Shown here: one piece after another, positions 17,485-26,665 of the stretch | Numbering within the stretch: the stretch's first letter is position 1 | How the letters are laid out: every line of letters begins with the position of its first letter | Source of the DNA: JACCZX01 sp963791315 | Lineage (GTDB): Bacteria > Pseudomonadota > Gammaproteobacteria > Burkholderiales > Burkholderiaceae_F | Direction of reading: 5' to 3' | Assembly (NCBI GenBank): GCA_963791315.1 | Contig: CAWBRQ010000005.1 | Coordinates: 124,001 to 188,000, forward strand | DNA: 64,000 bases | Notes under the pieces: model-generated | Seen by the model: only the letters and a program-made list of their open reading frames with translations | What the model was told of the DNA's origin: nothing | Databases searched by the model: none | Made by a program: the position numbers and the translations under genes

Positions 17485-18559
17485 GGCGCGCCATCCACTT
17501 TCTCCAATACCGATACATTGCGCCGACCGTCAGCAACAGCGCAAGCAGGCGAATTGTGTGAAACGCGGTCACGATTGGCACACCCAGCTGTAATGCCTGC
17601 GCGGTCAACGCCATTTCACCGATCCCCCCGGGCGTCGTCGCGATCGTCGCCGTCGGCCACGGCAAGCCCGAGCCTTGCGCAAGCAGGCCCGCAAATCCCG
17701 CCGCCAGCACCATGTACAGCAGTGAAATCGCGGCGACCGCCGACAAGAAGCGCGGTGCAGCGCCGAAGAATTCCGGCGTGAAGCGCGACCCGAGCGAGAC
17801 ACCGATCAACAATTGACCGGCGTTGACGACCCCTGCGGGGAATGTCGAAAAGCTATGACCGGTGGCGGTGACCAGCGGCTGCGGCTAATAAGGGCCCAAT
17901 CATCCAACTGTTAGGCGACTTGAACCGCTCCATTACCGCTGCAGCTGCCGCGGTGATTGCGACCAACACGATAAAGCCGGTCCACGAAAAGGTTTTGCGC
18001 CAGCGGCGCGTAAGGATCAAGCCCGTGCACGTTCATGGCGTTGAACGCGAACGGAACGATCAAGACCACCAGCATGATGCGCAGCGCGTGCGACGCTGCC
18101 ACCTTGTCGACCTGACCGCCGTTGCGGTGCGCCTGTGCGGCCATCTCGGGCGCACCGCCGATCGCCATTGCGAAGAACGCGGTCGGTGCGTCGGCTCGAA
18201 CGGTTTTCGCCAACAGCCAAGCGCCTAGCCACCCGAGCAAGATCGAGAACACGACGGCCAGCGCAATCCAAGGCGACAGCCGCACAATCTCGCGCACGAC
18301 GTCGGGCGAAAAGTACAGGCCGAGCGCAACACCGATCGCCCATTGCCCCGCCTTCGAGCGCCAGCGGCGGCGCAGCGATCTTGCCATGGCTCATGCTTAT
18401 GGCGGCGACCGCTACCAAGGGGCCGATCAACCATGGCAGTGGCGTTTTCAGGTAAACACACACGAGCGCGCCGGCAAGCGCCACCGCTATTGCGCCGAGC
18501 CCTCGCCAGAATGAAAACGCCGCGCGGGGCGCGGCGCTTGAAGGCTCGATATCGCTCAC
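17474..18559 (-). CDS. AbrB-family (ammonia-monooxygenase-like) membrane protein, frameshifted
   Basis: This is a membrane protein of the AbrB / putative ammonia monooxygenase family (PF05145), ~360 residues, made of two repeats of five or so helices. Repeat landmarks are PLPWLIGPL in the first half and SWMIGPLL in the second, plus AIGGAPEMAAQA and IATTPGGIGEMALTAQAL. The function is unproven, and the family often sits beside TctABC transporters, as it does here. The gene is split by indels near 18340, 17990 and 17850. The stop TAA is at 17474-17476. It starts 3 bases inside the tctA stop region, so it belongs to the tct operon. Confidence 0.85.
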
Positions 18560-20061
18560 ACCAACTGTCGAGGCTTACGGCGGCGCCATATGCGAACGAT
18601 CCACGGTACGACGATTAACGCCGTCGTCAGTACGAGAAGAAACGCCGATATCGGATGCGTAAAGAACACGCTCGGATCGCCCTGGCTAATCGCGAGCGCC
18701 TTACGGAATTGCGATTCGGCAAGCGGTCCGAGTATCAATCCGATCACGACCGGTGCGACAGGGAATCCCCAGCGCCGCATCACGAAGCCCAGCAGGCCGA
18801 ACACATACAGTGTGACCAGATCGGTTACCGACTGGTGCAGGCTGTAGGCACCCAGCGTTGCAAAGACCAGAATGCCGCCATAAAGCAACGGCTTCGGGAT
18901 CGACAACACCTTCACCCACAGCCCGATCAGCGGCAGATTAAGCACCAGCAACAGGATGTTGCCGATGTACATGCTGGCGATCAGCCCCCACACCAGCGTC
19001 GCCTGCGTCTGGAACAGCAGCGGTCCCGGCTGCAGGCCGTAGTTCTGGAACGCTGCAAGCAGGATGGCCGCCGTGGCCGAAGTCGGAATGCCGAGCGTCA
19101 GCAGCGGCACCAGCACGCCGGCCGAGGCCGCATTGTTTGCAGCTTCGGGACCGGCAACGCCTTCGATCGCGCCGTGGCCGAACTCCTCTGGATGCTTCGT
19201 TAGCTTCTTCTCCAGAGCGTATGACAGGAAAGTTGGGATCTCTGCGCCGCCGGCCGGTATCGTGCCGAACGGAAAGCCGATGAAGGTGGCGCGTAGCCAC
19301 GCAGGCCACGAACGTCGCCAATCCTCTTTCGACATCAGCAACGAGCCGCGCACCTGCTCAATTTTTTCCTCCTGCCGGCTCTGGTAGGAGGCCATGTACA
19401 ACCCTTCCCCGACCGCAAACAGCCCGACGGCGAGCACGACGACGTCAATACCGTCCAGCAATTCCGGCACGCCAAATGCAAAGCGCATCTGCCCGGTTTG
19501 ATCATCGATGCCGACCAGACCCAACAGCAGGCCCAGGAACAGCATCGTCAGCCCGCGCACAGTTGAGCTTCCCAACACTGCCGCGACCGTGACGAACGCG
19601 AACACCATCAACGCAAAGTATTCTGCCGGTCCGAATTTCAAAGCGACTTCGACCACGATCGGTGCGAGCACCGTCAACAGCAGCGTCGCGATCGTTCCAG
19701 CCACGAACGAACCAATCGCTGCGGTCGCCAGGGCCGGGCCGGCGCGCCCGCGGCGCGCCATCTTGTTGCCCTCGAGCGCGGTCACGATCGACGCCGATTC
19801 CCCAGGCGTGTTCAGCAGGATGGTCGTCGTCGATCCACCGTACATCGCGCCGTAGTAGATGCCGGCAAACATGATCAGCGCCCCGGTTGGGTCGAGCTTG
19901 GCCGTCAACGGCAACAGCATCGCGACCGTCAGCGCCGGACCGACTCCGGGTAACACCCCGATCGCCGTACCCAGCGTGACGCCGACGAAGCCCCACAGCA
20001 GATTCATCGGCTGCAGCGCGACGCCGAATCCAGACATCAGCGCATTCAATGTCTCGGTCAT
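18556..20061 (-). CDS. tctA: Tripartite tricarboxylate transporter large membrane subunit TctA
   Basis: This is the large membrane subunit of a tripartite tricarboxylate transporter (TTT), ~501 residues with about twelve helices. Family signatures are GVLPGVGPALTVAMLLPLT, GSTTTILLNTPGESASIVTALEG and GIPTSATAAILLAAF. The ATG at 20059-20061 (MTETLNALM) overlaps the tctB stop as ATGA once tctB is repaired. The uninterrupted 671-residue frame reaching back to 20571 is an artefact of a base insertion in tctB, not a true fusion. Confidence 0.94.
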   Translation of the reverse strand: MTETLNALMSGFGVALQPMNLLWGFVGVTLGTAIGVLPGVGPALTVAMLLPLTAKLDPTGALIMFAGIYYGAMYGGSTTTILLNTPGESASIVTALEGNKMARRGRAGPALATAAIGSFVAGTIATLLLTVLAPIVVEVALKFGPAEYFALMVFAFVTVAAVLGSSTVRGLTMLFLGLLLGLVGIDDQTGQMRFAFGVPELLDGIDVVVLAVGLFAVGEGLYMASYQSRQEEKIEQVRGSLLMSKEDWRRSWPAWLRATFIGFPFGTIPAGGAEIPTFLSYALEKKLTKHPEEFGHGAIEGVAGPEAANNAASAGVLVPLLTLGIPTSATAAILLAAFQNYGLQPGPLLFQTQATLVWGLIASMYIGNILLLVLNLPLIGLWVKVLSIPKPLLYGGILVFATLGAYSLHQSVTDLVTLYVFGLLGFVMRRWGFPVAPVVIGLILGPLAESQFRKALAISQGDPSVFFTHPISAFLLVLTTALIVVPWIVRIWRRRKPRQLV

Positions 20062-20571
20062 ATTCCCGCGCCGCCCAGGATCGGCTGCAGCCAGCCCGCC
20101 GGCAGATTGACATTCAGGAAGCGCACGAAGAAAAGAGAACACCAGCAGGCCGAGAACCAGTCCGATGGCCAGATCGCGCACCCAGCGCGTGCTGCCAAAA
20201 CCGCGCGCCACGCAGGCCAACAGCGCGGCGGCGGCAATCACGAACCCGGCCGTGTGAATCAGCGCCATTTGCGCGATCAGTCCGGCGCTGACCCAGGCAA
20301 AGGCACTCCACACGAACGCGTGCTCGCCGCGCTCAACGGGATCGTCGGGCACCCGGGAGCGAAAGCCGCCGGTGAATACTTCAGCCAGCAGCCATATGCC
20401 GAGCAAGATCAGCCCCGCCGACACGATCTTCGGCGCGACGTTGGGACCGATGCGTGCGTAGCCGCCTGCCTCCGGCAGCCTCCATGCAACGATCGTCGCA
20501 CCGATGCCCAGCAGCAGCACGCCGAGCGAAATCACCAGCTCGGCGCGCGAACCCGGCGTCCCACGGGCCAT
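20058..20571 (-). CDS. tctB: Tripartite tricarboxylate transporter small membrane subunit TctB (frameshift)
   Basis: This is the small membrane subunit of the TTT system, ~170 residues with four helices. The start is ATG 20569-20571 (MARGTPGSRAELVISL). Near 20125 a run reads TTTTC where TTTC gives the conserved TctB C-terminus FFVRFLNVNLPAGWL...GGAGI and a TGA that overlaps the tctA ATG. Without this repair the frame runs into tctA and looks like a TctB-TctA fusion. Confidence 0.88.
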
Positions 20572-20579
20572 GGCTATTC

Positions 20580-21550
20580 CTATTTCTTAAGGCCTAGCGA
20601 ATCGATGATCGTATTGATGCGCTTGATGTCTTCGTCGAGGAATTTCTTGAAGTCGTCTCCGGCGAGGTAGACACCGATCCCAACCGTACTTGGTCAGCGT
20701 TTCCTTCCATGCCGGCGAATCCGTAGCCGGTCTTGACGGCTGAAACCAGCGCATCCCGCTGCGCGGTTGAAATTGCAGGGGCTCCGAAAACGCCACGCCA
20801 GTTGCCCAACACGACATCGATGCCTTGCTCCTTCAGCGTCGGAATGCCGTCGATCTTGCTCGGCCCCGACACCGCCAGCGCACGCATGCGCCCGCCCTTG
20901 ATGTGTTCTTGGAACTCGCCCACGCCCGCGATGCCGGCGGTGACATGGCCGCCGACGATCGCCGCGACCTGGTCGCCACCGCCTTTGGACGCAATGTAGT
21001 TGATCTTGGCGGGATCGACACCGACTGCGCGCGCAATCAAGCCAGCCAGGATGTGATCGGAGCCGCCTGCCGAACCGCCGTTCCACGACACCTTGCCGGG
21101 ATCTGCCTTGAACGCCTTGACCAGGTCGCCCATCGTCTTGAACGGCGAGTTCGCTGGAACCACGATCACCTCATACTCGCTGGTCAGCCGGGCGATGGGC
21201 GTCACCATCGTCAAGTCGACCGGCGACTTGTTCAATGCGATGCCGCCGACCATCACCATGCCGCCCACCATCAGCGCATTCGGATCGCCTTTCGCGCTGT
21301 TGACGAATTGGACGAGCCCGATCGTGCCAGCGGCTCCGCCTTTGTTATCGAACTGCACCGTCTGCACGGTCTTGGCGCTTTGCATCGCTGCCGCCAGCGA
21401 GCGCCCGGTCTGATCCCAACCGCCACCGGGATTCGCCGGAATCATCATCTTGACCGCCCCCAACTGCTGCGCGCTCGCGCTACGTAGCAGACCAAATTGG
21501 GTTGCGGCTACCGTCGCGGCGGCGGCAATCGAAAAGTCACGTCGTTTCAT
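20580..21550 (-). CDS. tctC: Bug/TctC-family periplasmic receptor (two frameshifts at the end)
   Basis: This is the periplasmic binding protein of the TTT system, ~322 residues. The start is ATG 21548-21550 with an arginine-pair signal peptide (MKRRDFSIAAAATVAATQFGL...SASAQ) that could be Tat type. The open frame upstream is unsupported. Family landmarks are MMIPANPGGGWDQTGR, NKGGAAGTIG, KVSWNGGSAGGSDH and GGHVTAGIAGVGEF. Extra G residues near 20715 (TACGGATT for TACGATT) and 20680 shift the frame twice. The repaired C-terminus is ...FKKFLDEDIKRINTIIDSLGLKK. It is the first gene of the tctC-tctB-tctA-abrB unit; its ligand is unknown. Confidence 0.92.
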
Positions 21551-21617
21551 GGGGTCTCCTTGAGTTCTCCGGCCAGATGCTCTGTTAGCTCGAGCGTACT
21601 CAAAGCATAACCCGTTC

Positions 21618-22066
21618 CTAGGTGCCAATATGCAGCTGGTACTGCCCGCCATTGGAAAACGTGCAGCTGCCGGTACCTTGCGTTGCGGTGTTCATCGTGT
21701 AGCGGCAATTAGCGTAGGAACCGCGTGCACCGTACGCGTTGGCAACGCCGGTGCGCGCATTCGATCCTCCCGATCGGGTCGCCTCGCCCGACATCATTTC
21801 GTCGCCGACGTTCAACGTGAACGTGCCGCGACCGTTCAAGTGATTGGTGACAGTGCCGGCGATCATGCCGCTCGACGTGGCGGCCTGGTTGGTCGGGTAC
21901 AGCCGCACCGGTAGCGTTTGCGAAGTAGGCGCCGCTGAACGACGGGCATAGGCGGAGCCGCTCCGATCGGATATGCGTACGTTCCGTCGGCGTTAAGGGG
22001 AACGACGATGCAACCCGTCGTTAGCGAAGCGGCGCCAAGCGCCAATGCCGTCAGAGTGCGTGTCAT
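21618..22066 (-). CDS. Small secreted or lipoprotein, unknown function (frameshift)
   Basis: I do not recognise this ~150-residue protein. It starts MTRTLTALALGAASLTTGC, a signal sequence with a possible lipobox ending in Cys 19. The mature part has IVVPLNADGTYAYPIG, then Gly/Thr/Asn-rich sequence with AGTVTNHLNGRGTFTLNVGDEMMSGEA and CRYTMNTATQGTGSCTFSNGGQYQLHIG. This part looks like an all-beta domain with two cysteines that could pair. A one-base deletion near 21930 splits it. It lies between tctC and the ABC exporter with its own short flanks. Confidence 0.6.
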
Positions 22067-22194
22067 GCGATGACTCTCCGTATCGAGCACATGCTCGCCG
22101 AGACATCGTGGCGCTTACTGGGGTTTCGCGACGGCGGAACTGCAATTGGTCGCCAATTTCGCGACCGACAGTAGCGTCGGAAAACACTGCCCTG

Positions 22195-23364
22195 CTAGTC
22201 GGCGCGCAGCGCGTCGACGATTTTCATGCGGCTCGCCTTGATCGCGGGTAAGAACCCGCCGACAAATCCCATCACGATCGAAAATACGAGTGCTGAGATA
22301 ACGATGCCTGGGGTCAACGTGAAGGCAAAGGCGAGTTCTGAGAACGACTGAAAATTAGTGGTCGAAATCGTGATCGCGGTCAGGAAGCTGGCCGCGAACA
22401 ACCCGAACAATCCGCCGACCAGCGCCAGCAACAGCGACTCGATCAGGAATGCGACCAGTATCGACGTGCGCGGGAATCCCAGCGCGCGCAGCGTTCCGAT
22501 TTCAGCGGTCCGGGTCGCAACCGCCGAATACATCGTGATCGCCGCGCCGATCATCGCGCCAATCGAGAAAATCACCGACAGCGCCATGCCAAGAATCGTG
22601 ATGAAGTTCGACAGGCTGGACGATTGGTCTGCGTAAAACTGGGCTTCGCGCTTGACGTCGACCTTCAGGCGAGGGTCATCATCGAGGCGCGCCTTCAGCG
22701 CGGCAAGCGAAGATGGCGATGCAAGTTTCGCAATCACCGCCGAATACGTGATGCGGCGAAACGCTTGCATCATCTGCTCGACATCGCCCCAGATTTCGGA
22801 GTCAAACGCGGTCTTGCCTCCGTCGAACACTCCGACCACCGTCCACTGCCTGCCCGCGAACGACAGTTGCTGCCCGATCTCCACGCCGGCAAACCCGCGC
22901 GCGACCGACTTGCCGACAACGATCTCGGATGATCCCGCGCGAAACATCCGGCCGTCGACGATGCGCACCTGCGGCCGCAAGGTCTTGCCCATCTCAGGCA
23001 AGCCGCGCACCACGACATTGCTGCGTTTGTTCGCGTCGCTGATCTTGGGAAGCGAGTTCAAGACGACCACTTCCTTTGACACCAGCGGCTGGCCCTCGGA
23101 ACTCCGCGCGATCTCGGGCGATGTTTCGATCAGCGCCGCCTGATCGCGAAAGACACCGCTTTGCACTTCGGTCTGGCTGCCCTGGCGGATCAACACCACG
23201 TTGTCCGGCGAGCCGGTTGCCACCAGCGTCGCCTTCAAGCCGGCGTCGAGCATCAGCACCGCGGCGAACACGAAGACGACGAGCGCCATGCCGCCGGCGG
23301 TTAGCGCGGTGGTCAGCTTGCGCACCCACAGGTTGCGCCGTATGTAACTAAAAGGAATACGCAT
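22195..23364 (-). CDS. ABC exporter permease, MacB/FtsX type (second copy)
   Basis: This is an intact 389-residue permease of the FtsX/MacB type: one N-terminal helix (~18-40), a large periplasmic MacB-like domain (~45-260), and three C-terminal helices ending FLPAIKASRMKIVDALRAD, the usual FtsX ending. Motif TRTAEIGTLRALGFPRTSI marks the coupling region. It is the last of four tightly spaced genes (membrane-fusion protein, ATPase, two permeases), so the transporter is probably a heterodimer of this protein and its neighbour. Such MacAB-like systems act on lipoproteins, peptides or macrolides; the substrate is unknown. Confidence 0.9.
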   Translation of the reverse strand: MRIPFSYIRRNLWVRKLTTALTAGGMALVVFVFAAVLMLDAGLKATLVATGSPDNVVLIRQGSQTEVQSGVFRDQAALIETSPEIARSSEGQPLVSKEVVVLNSLPKISDANKRSNVVVRGLPEMGKTLRPQVRIVDGRMFRAGSSEIVVGKSVARGFAGVEIGQQLSFAGRQWTVVGVFDGGKTAFDSEIWGDVEQMMQAFRRITYSAVIAKLASPSSLAALKARLDDDPRLKVDVKREAQFYADQSSSLSNFITILGMALSVIFSIGAMIGAAITMYSAVATRTAEIGTLRALGFPRTSILVAFLIESLLLALVGGLFGLFAASFLTAITISTTNFQSFSELAFAFTLTPGIVISALVFSIVMGFVGGFLPAIKASRMKIVDALRAD

Positions 23365-23376
23365 TGGGTGCGAGCG

Positions 23377-24537
23377 TCAACCGATGTGCCGCAGGCCATC
23401 GACTATCTTGACGCGGGCGGCGCGAACCGCTGGAACTATGCCGGCCACCAAGCCGACGACCACTGCGCACGCCGCCTGCAGGTAGAACGTGTGGGCCACC
23501 AACGGCATCTTTGCGAAAACGCTGATCGTCATCGCATGAAACATCTGCACGACGAACGGAGTCAGCAGCATGCCGATTCCGGCGCCGACGAACGCCAGCA
23601 AGAACGCTTCCCCCATGATCATCGCGGCCACCTTGCCAGGCTTGAAGCCAAGCGCTTTAAGGGTCGCGTATTCGGACAGCCGCTCGCGCGCCGTCATCGC
23701 CATCGTGTTGGCCGCCACCGCCATGATGATCAGTATGACGACGTAGCTCACACCTTCGATCGCCGTAATGATCGTTTCGACCATCGCCACGAAACTCAAC
23801 GTGAATGCTTTTTCCGTCTCGGTCAGCGTCTCGGCCAGCGAGTTTTTGAACTGGGCATCGATCGCGCGGGAGATGTCGGGCGCCGACGGGCCATCGTTAA
23901 TGCCGACTACAAACACGCCCGCCAGGTCGGCACGCCTGGGCGCCGTCTGTTTCAGCTGCTCGTTCAGATAGTCGTAATGAAAATACATCTGGCGTGTGAT
24001 CGTCGTTTCATCCTTCGCGTCGTAGATCGCGCGCACGTTGAATTCCCAGTTGCCGGGATAAATTCCGCTCTTCAAGGGAATCGTGTCGCCAATCTTGAAG
24101 CCGTATAGGTCGGCGAGCTGGCGGCCGACGACGGCACCGCGACGATCGCGCATGAACGCCTGGAACTCGTCGGGCTGAAAAATGAACTCCGGAAACATCG
24201 GAAAGTAAGTCGGCGCATCCACGGCAAACTGCGCGAAGAAGTTTTTTGGGTCTTTATAGATTCCGCCGAACCAGTTGGACACCGCTACCGCCGTCACCCC
24301 AGGCACTGCGCGAATCTTTTCGCGGTAATAAATCGGCATCGCAAACGTCAAAGAAATCGCATTGCGCGTGATCAGCCGCGTCGCGGATGCTGCGTCCGAT
24401 CCCGCGTACCAGGCGCGAACAACGGTTTGCAGCAAGCCGAACGCAAGCGTGGCGATCACCAGGCCGACGATCGTCAGCGTCGTTCGCAGCTTGGCGCGAA
24501 ATACGTTGCGAAAGACGAGGTTCAAAAAGAAGAGCAT
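23377..24537 (-). CDS. ABC exporter permease, MacB/FtsX type (first copy)
   Basis: This intact 386-residue permease has the same architecture as its neighbour: an N-terminal helix (MLFFLNLVFRNVFRAKLRTTLTI), a periplasmic domain, then three helices and the ending VPAVRAARVKIVDGLRHIG. Its periplasmic domain is clearly different from that of the second copy (for example VSNWFGGIYKDPKNFFAQ). It starts 11 bases after the ATPase stop and ends 12 bases before the second permease. Confidence 0.9.
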   Translation of the reverse strand: MLFFLNLVFRNVFRAKLRTTLTIVGLVIATLAFGLLQTVVRAWYAGSDAASATRLITRNAISLTFAMPIYYREKIRAVPGVTAVAVSNWFGGIYKDPKNFFAQFAVDAPTYFPMFPEFIFQPDEFQAFMRDRRGAVVGRQLADLYGFKIGDTIPLKSGIYPGNWEFNVRAIYDAKDETTITRQMYFHYDYLNEQLKQTAPRRADLAGVFVVGINDGPSAPDISRAIDAQFKNSLAETLTETEKAFTLSFVAMVETIITAIEGVSYVVILIIMAVAANTMAMTARERLSEYATLKALGFKPGKVAAMIMGEAFLLAFVGAGIGMLLTPFVVQMFHAMTISVFAKMPLVAHTFYLQAACAVVVGLVAGIVPAVRAARVKIVDGLRHIG

Positions 24538-24548
24538 CCGTGCGCCGC

Positions 24549-25268
24549 TCAGTGACTCGGGACGGTGTCGGTCAACTGACCCTTGTCGAGATAGATCAGA
24601 TGATGCGCGGCTTCGGCGGCGCGCGGATCGTGCGTCACCATCACGATCGTCTTGCCGAGCTCCAAGTTCAATCGGTCGAGCAATTTCAGGATGTCTGCGG
24701 CCGATTGCCGGTCCAGATCGCCGGTCGGCTCGTCGGCGATCACCAGCAGCGGGTCCGTCACCAACGCTCGCGCGATTGCAACTCGCTGCTGCTGGCCGCC
24801 TGACAACTCGTTCGGATAGTGTTTGCTGCGGTCGGACAGTCCCACCATCGACATCAGCAGGTCCACTCGCTCGCGCCGCTCGGCACGCGACAGCGAGGTC
24901 AGCTGCAGCGGGAGCTCGACGTTTTCGAACGCGGTCAGCACCGGCATCAGGTTGTAGAACTGGAACACGAAGCCAACCGTGCGCGCACGCCAGTCGGCCA
25001 GTTCGCTGTCGTTGAATTGCGTGATGTCTTCGCCTGCGATCAACAGTGATCCGGCGTCGGGCTTGTCGATGCCTGCGATCAGGTTCAGCAGCGTGCTCTT
25101 GCCCGATCCGGACGGACCCATCATCGCGACAAAATCGCGTTCGTTAATTATTAGATTGATGTCCGTCAGCACCGGGACCTGCTGATCACCGCGCACGTAC
25201 CCCTTGGACAGATGCGCGATTTCGACCAGCGCCCGCGGCTCATGCGCGGCATGCGCGCGGGCATCCAT
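24549..25268 (-). CDS. ABC exporter ATP-binding protein, LolD/MacB type
   Basis: This is an intact 239-residue ATPase of the LolD/MacB/FtsE group. Walker A is GPSGSGKST (residues 51-59), the signature is LSGGQQQRVAIARAL, Walker B is LLVIADEPTGDLD and the switch is VTHDPRAAE. PTGDLD is diagnostic of this exporter group. It lies 2 bases after the membrane-fusion gene and 11 bases before the permeases, so all four belong to one transporter. Confidence 0.93.
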   Translation of the reverse strand: MDARAHAAHEPRALVEIAHLSKGYVRGDQQVPVLTDINLIINERDFVAMMGPSGSGKSTLLNLIAGIDKPDAGSLLIAGEDITQFNDSELADWRARTVGFVFQFYNLMPVLTAFENVELPLQLTSLSRAERRERVDLLMSMVGLSDRSKHYPNELSGGQQQRVAIARALVTDPLLVIADEPTGDLDRQSAADILKLLDRLNLELGKTIVMVTHDPRAAEAAHHLIYLDKGQLTDTVPSH

Positions 25269-25270
25269 CG

Positions 25271-26506
25271 CTATTTCTTCGCGGCCGTCACGGCTGCGCC
25301 GTCCATCATGCGCTCGGTCGGCGCGATCACGACTCGCGTTGCCGGGGCCAGATCGACGCGCACCAAGTCGCCGACCTTGGCGCCCACTATCACCGGAGTC
25401 AGCTTCACCTGGTCGTCCTTGCCGACCACGAAGACGACATCCTTGCCGTCGCGCTTGACGATTGCATCCGGTCGCAGCGCTGCGACCGGCGTGCGTTCGT
25501 CGGACTTCAATGACCGCGATAAGAATGCGATCTTCGAGCTCATGTCCGGAAGCACGCGCGGATCACGCTCGACGAACTTCACCTTTACCAGCAACGTCGC
25601 CTTGCTGCGATCGACCGTCGGCACGATGCGGCTAACTTCGCCGATCAACCGCAGCTCGGGAAACGCATCAAGCTGAATCTCGGCAGGCTGGCCGACAGTG
25701 ATCTTTGCGATCGCAGACTCCGACACGTCGGCTTCGACCTCGAGCGTTTCCATGTCGGCCATCGTCACAACCGCACCGGTCGTGCCGGCCGCCGCCGAAA
25801 ACGGCGTCACGATGTCGCCTACGTTCGCGCTCTTGGTCAACACCATTCCGGTGAACGGAGCCCGAATCAGCGTCTGGTCGTAGGCGACCTCTGCGGATCG
25901 ATAGTTCGCCTGTGCCACGGCGATCTGCGCTCTTAGCGTATCGATAGCCGCGCGTGCCTTGTTATAGCGAGCTTCCGCCGTGTCGAGTGCAGACCCTGCG
26001 ATGAATTTCTGCTGCGCCAGATCCTGCGCGCGCTTGAACGCCGCTTGTGCGTCTTCCAGGTCAGCCTGGCCCTGCGCCAGATTGGCGCGCGCGACCTGTA
26101 TCTGCGCAGCCGCTTGCTCGCGCTCAGCAGCGACATCGCGATTCTCAAGGCGAGCAATGATGTCGCCCTCGGTCACGCGTTGGCCTTCCTGCACGCCGAG
26201 CCATTCGAGCCTGCCGGTGCCTTTCGACGACACCGACGCGCGACGCGCCGCGACTACCCGCCCGGTCGCGTTAAGCGCCGACACCGACGCCGACGGATAT
26301 GCAGCAGCAACGGTTGCAATTTCGACCGCCTGCGGGGCGTTGCGGCGGGCGACGAACAACGCGATCGCTGCGAGCACAACAAGCGCAATCGACCAAAACC
26401 ACCAACGCTTCCACAGTGGGCGGCGACGGCGCGGCACGACGGTGGTACGGTCGATCGCCAAGCGAGAAAGCGACGGCGCCGCGGTTGGAGGTGATTGATC
26501 AGTCAT
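25271..26506 (-). CDS. Membrane-fusion (HlyD/MacA-type) subunit of ABC exporter
   Basis: This is a periplasmic adaptor of the RND/MFP family, 411 residues from the ATG at 26504-26506 (MTDQSPPTAAPS). The open frame continues upstream without support. A basic stretch RRRRPLWKRWW precedes one membrane anchor (SIALVVLAAIALFVA, ~45-62). Then come the lipoyl-like half (ATGRVVAARRASVSSKGTGRLEWLGVQEGQRV), a long Ala/Gln-rich coiled-coil hairpin (~125-200) and the second lipoyl half plus beta-barrel (IRAPFTGMVLTKSANVGDIV). It heads the exporter operon. No outer-membrane factor is encoded here. Confidence 0.92.
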   Translation of the reverse strand: MTDQSPPTAAPSLSRLAIDRTTVVPRRRRPLWKRWWFWSIALVVLAAIALFVARRNAPQAVEIATVAAAYPSASVSALNATGRVVAARRASVSSKGTGRLEWLGVQEGQRVTEGDIIARLENRDVAAEREQAAAQIQVARANLAQGQADLEDAQAAFKRAQDLAQQKFIAGSALDTAEARYNKARAAIDTLRAQIAVAQANYRSAEVAYDQTLIRAPFTGMVLTKSANVGDIVTPFSAAAGTTGAVVTMADMETLEVEADVSESAIAKITVGQPAEIQLDAFPELRLIGEVSRIVPTVDRSKATLLVKVKFVERDPRVLPDMSSKIAFLSRSLKSDERTPVAALRPDAIVKRDGKDVVFVVGKDDQVKLTPVIVGAKVGDLVRVDLAPATRVVIAPTERMMDGAAVTAAKK

Positions 26507-26616
26507 GCTGATAGGCGGGAGCGGAAGCGCGGATCGAAAGCTGCCGTGTGGAAAATGAGCCGTGCATGCTAAAGCACGAAATCCGCACTTAGCATTCGGC
26601 CCGCTAACGATCGACG

Positions 26617-26650
26617 AAAAAAAGCCGCCGCAAGCAAGCATCACGGCGGC
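26617..26650 (-). terminator. Rho-independent terminator after the 3HB-oligomer hydrolase
   Basis: On the minus strand, just past the hydrolase stop, a perfect seven-base stem gccgccg/cggcggc (26644-26650 with 26624-26630) with a 13-base loop is followed immediately by seven T residues. It separates the hydrolase from the exporter operon. Confidence 0.85.
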
Positions 26651-26665
26651 GGACGGGCCTTCGAA

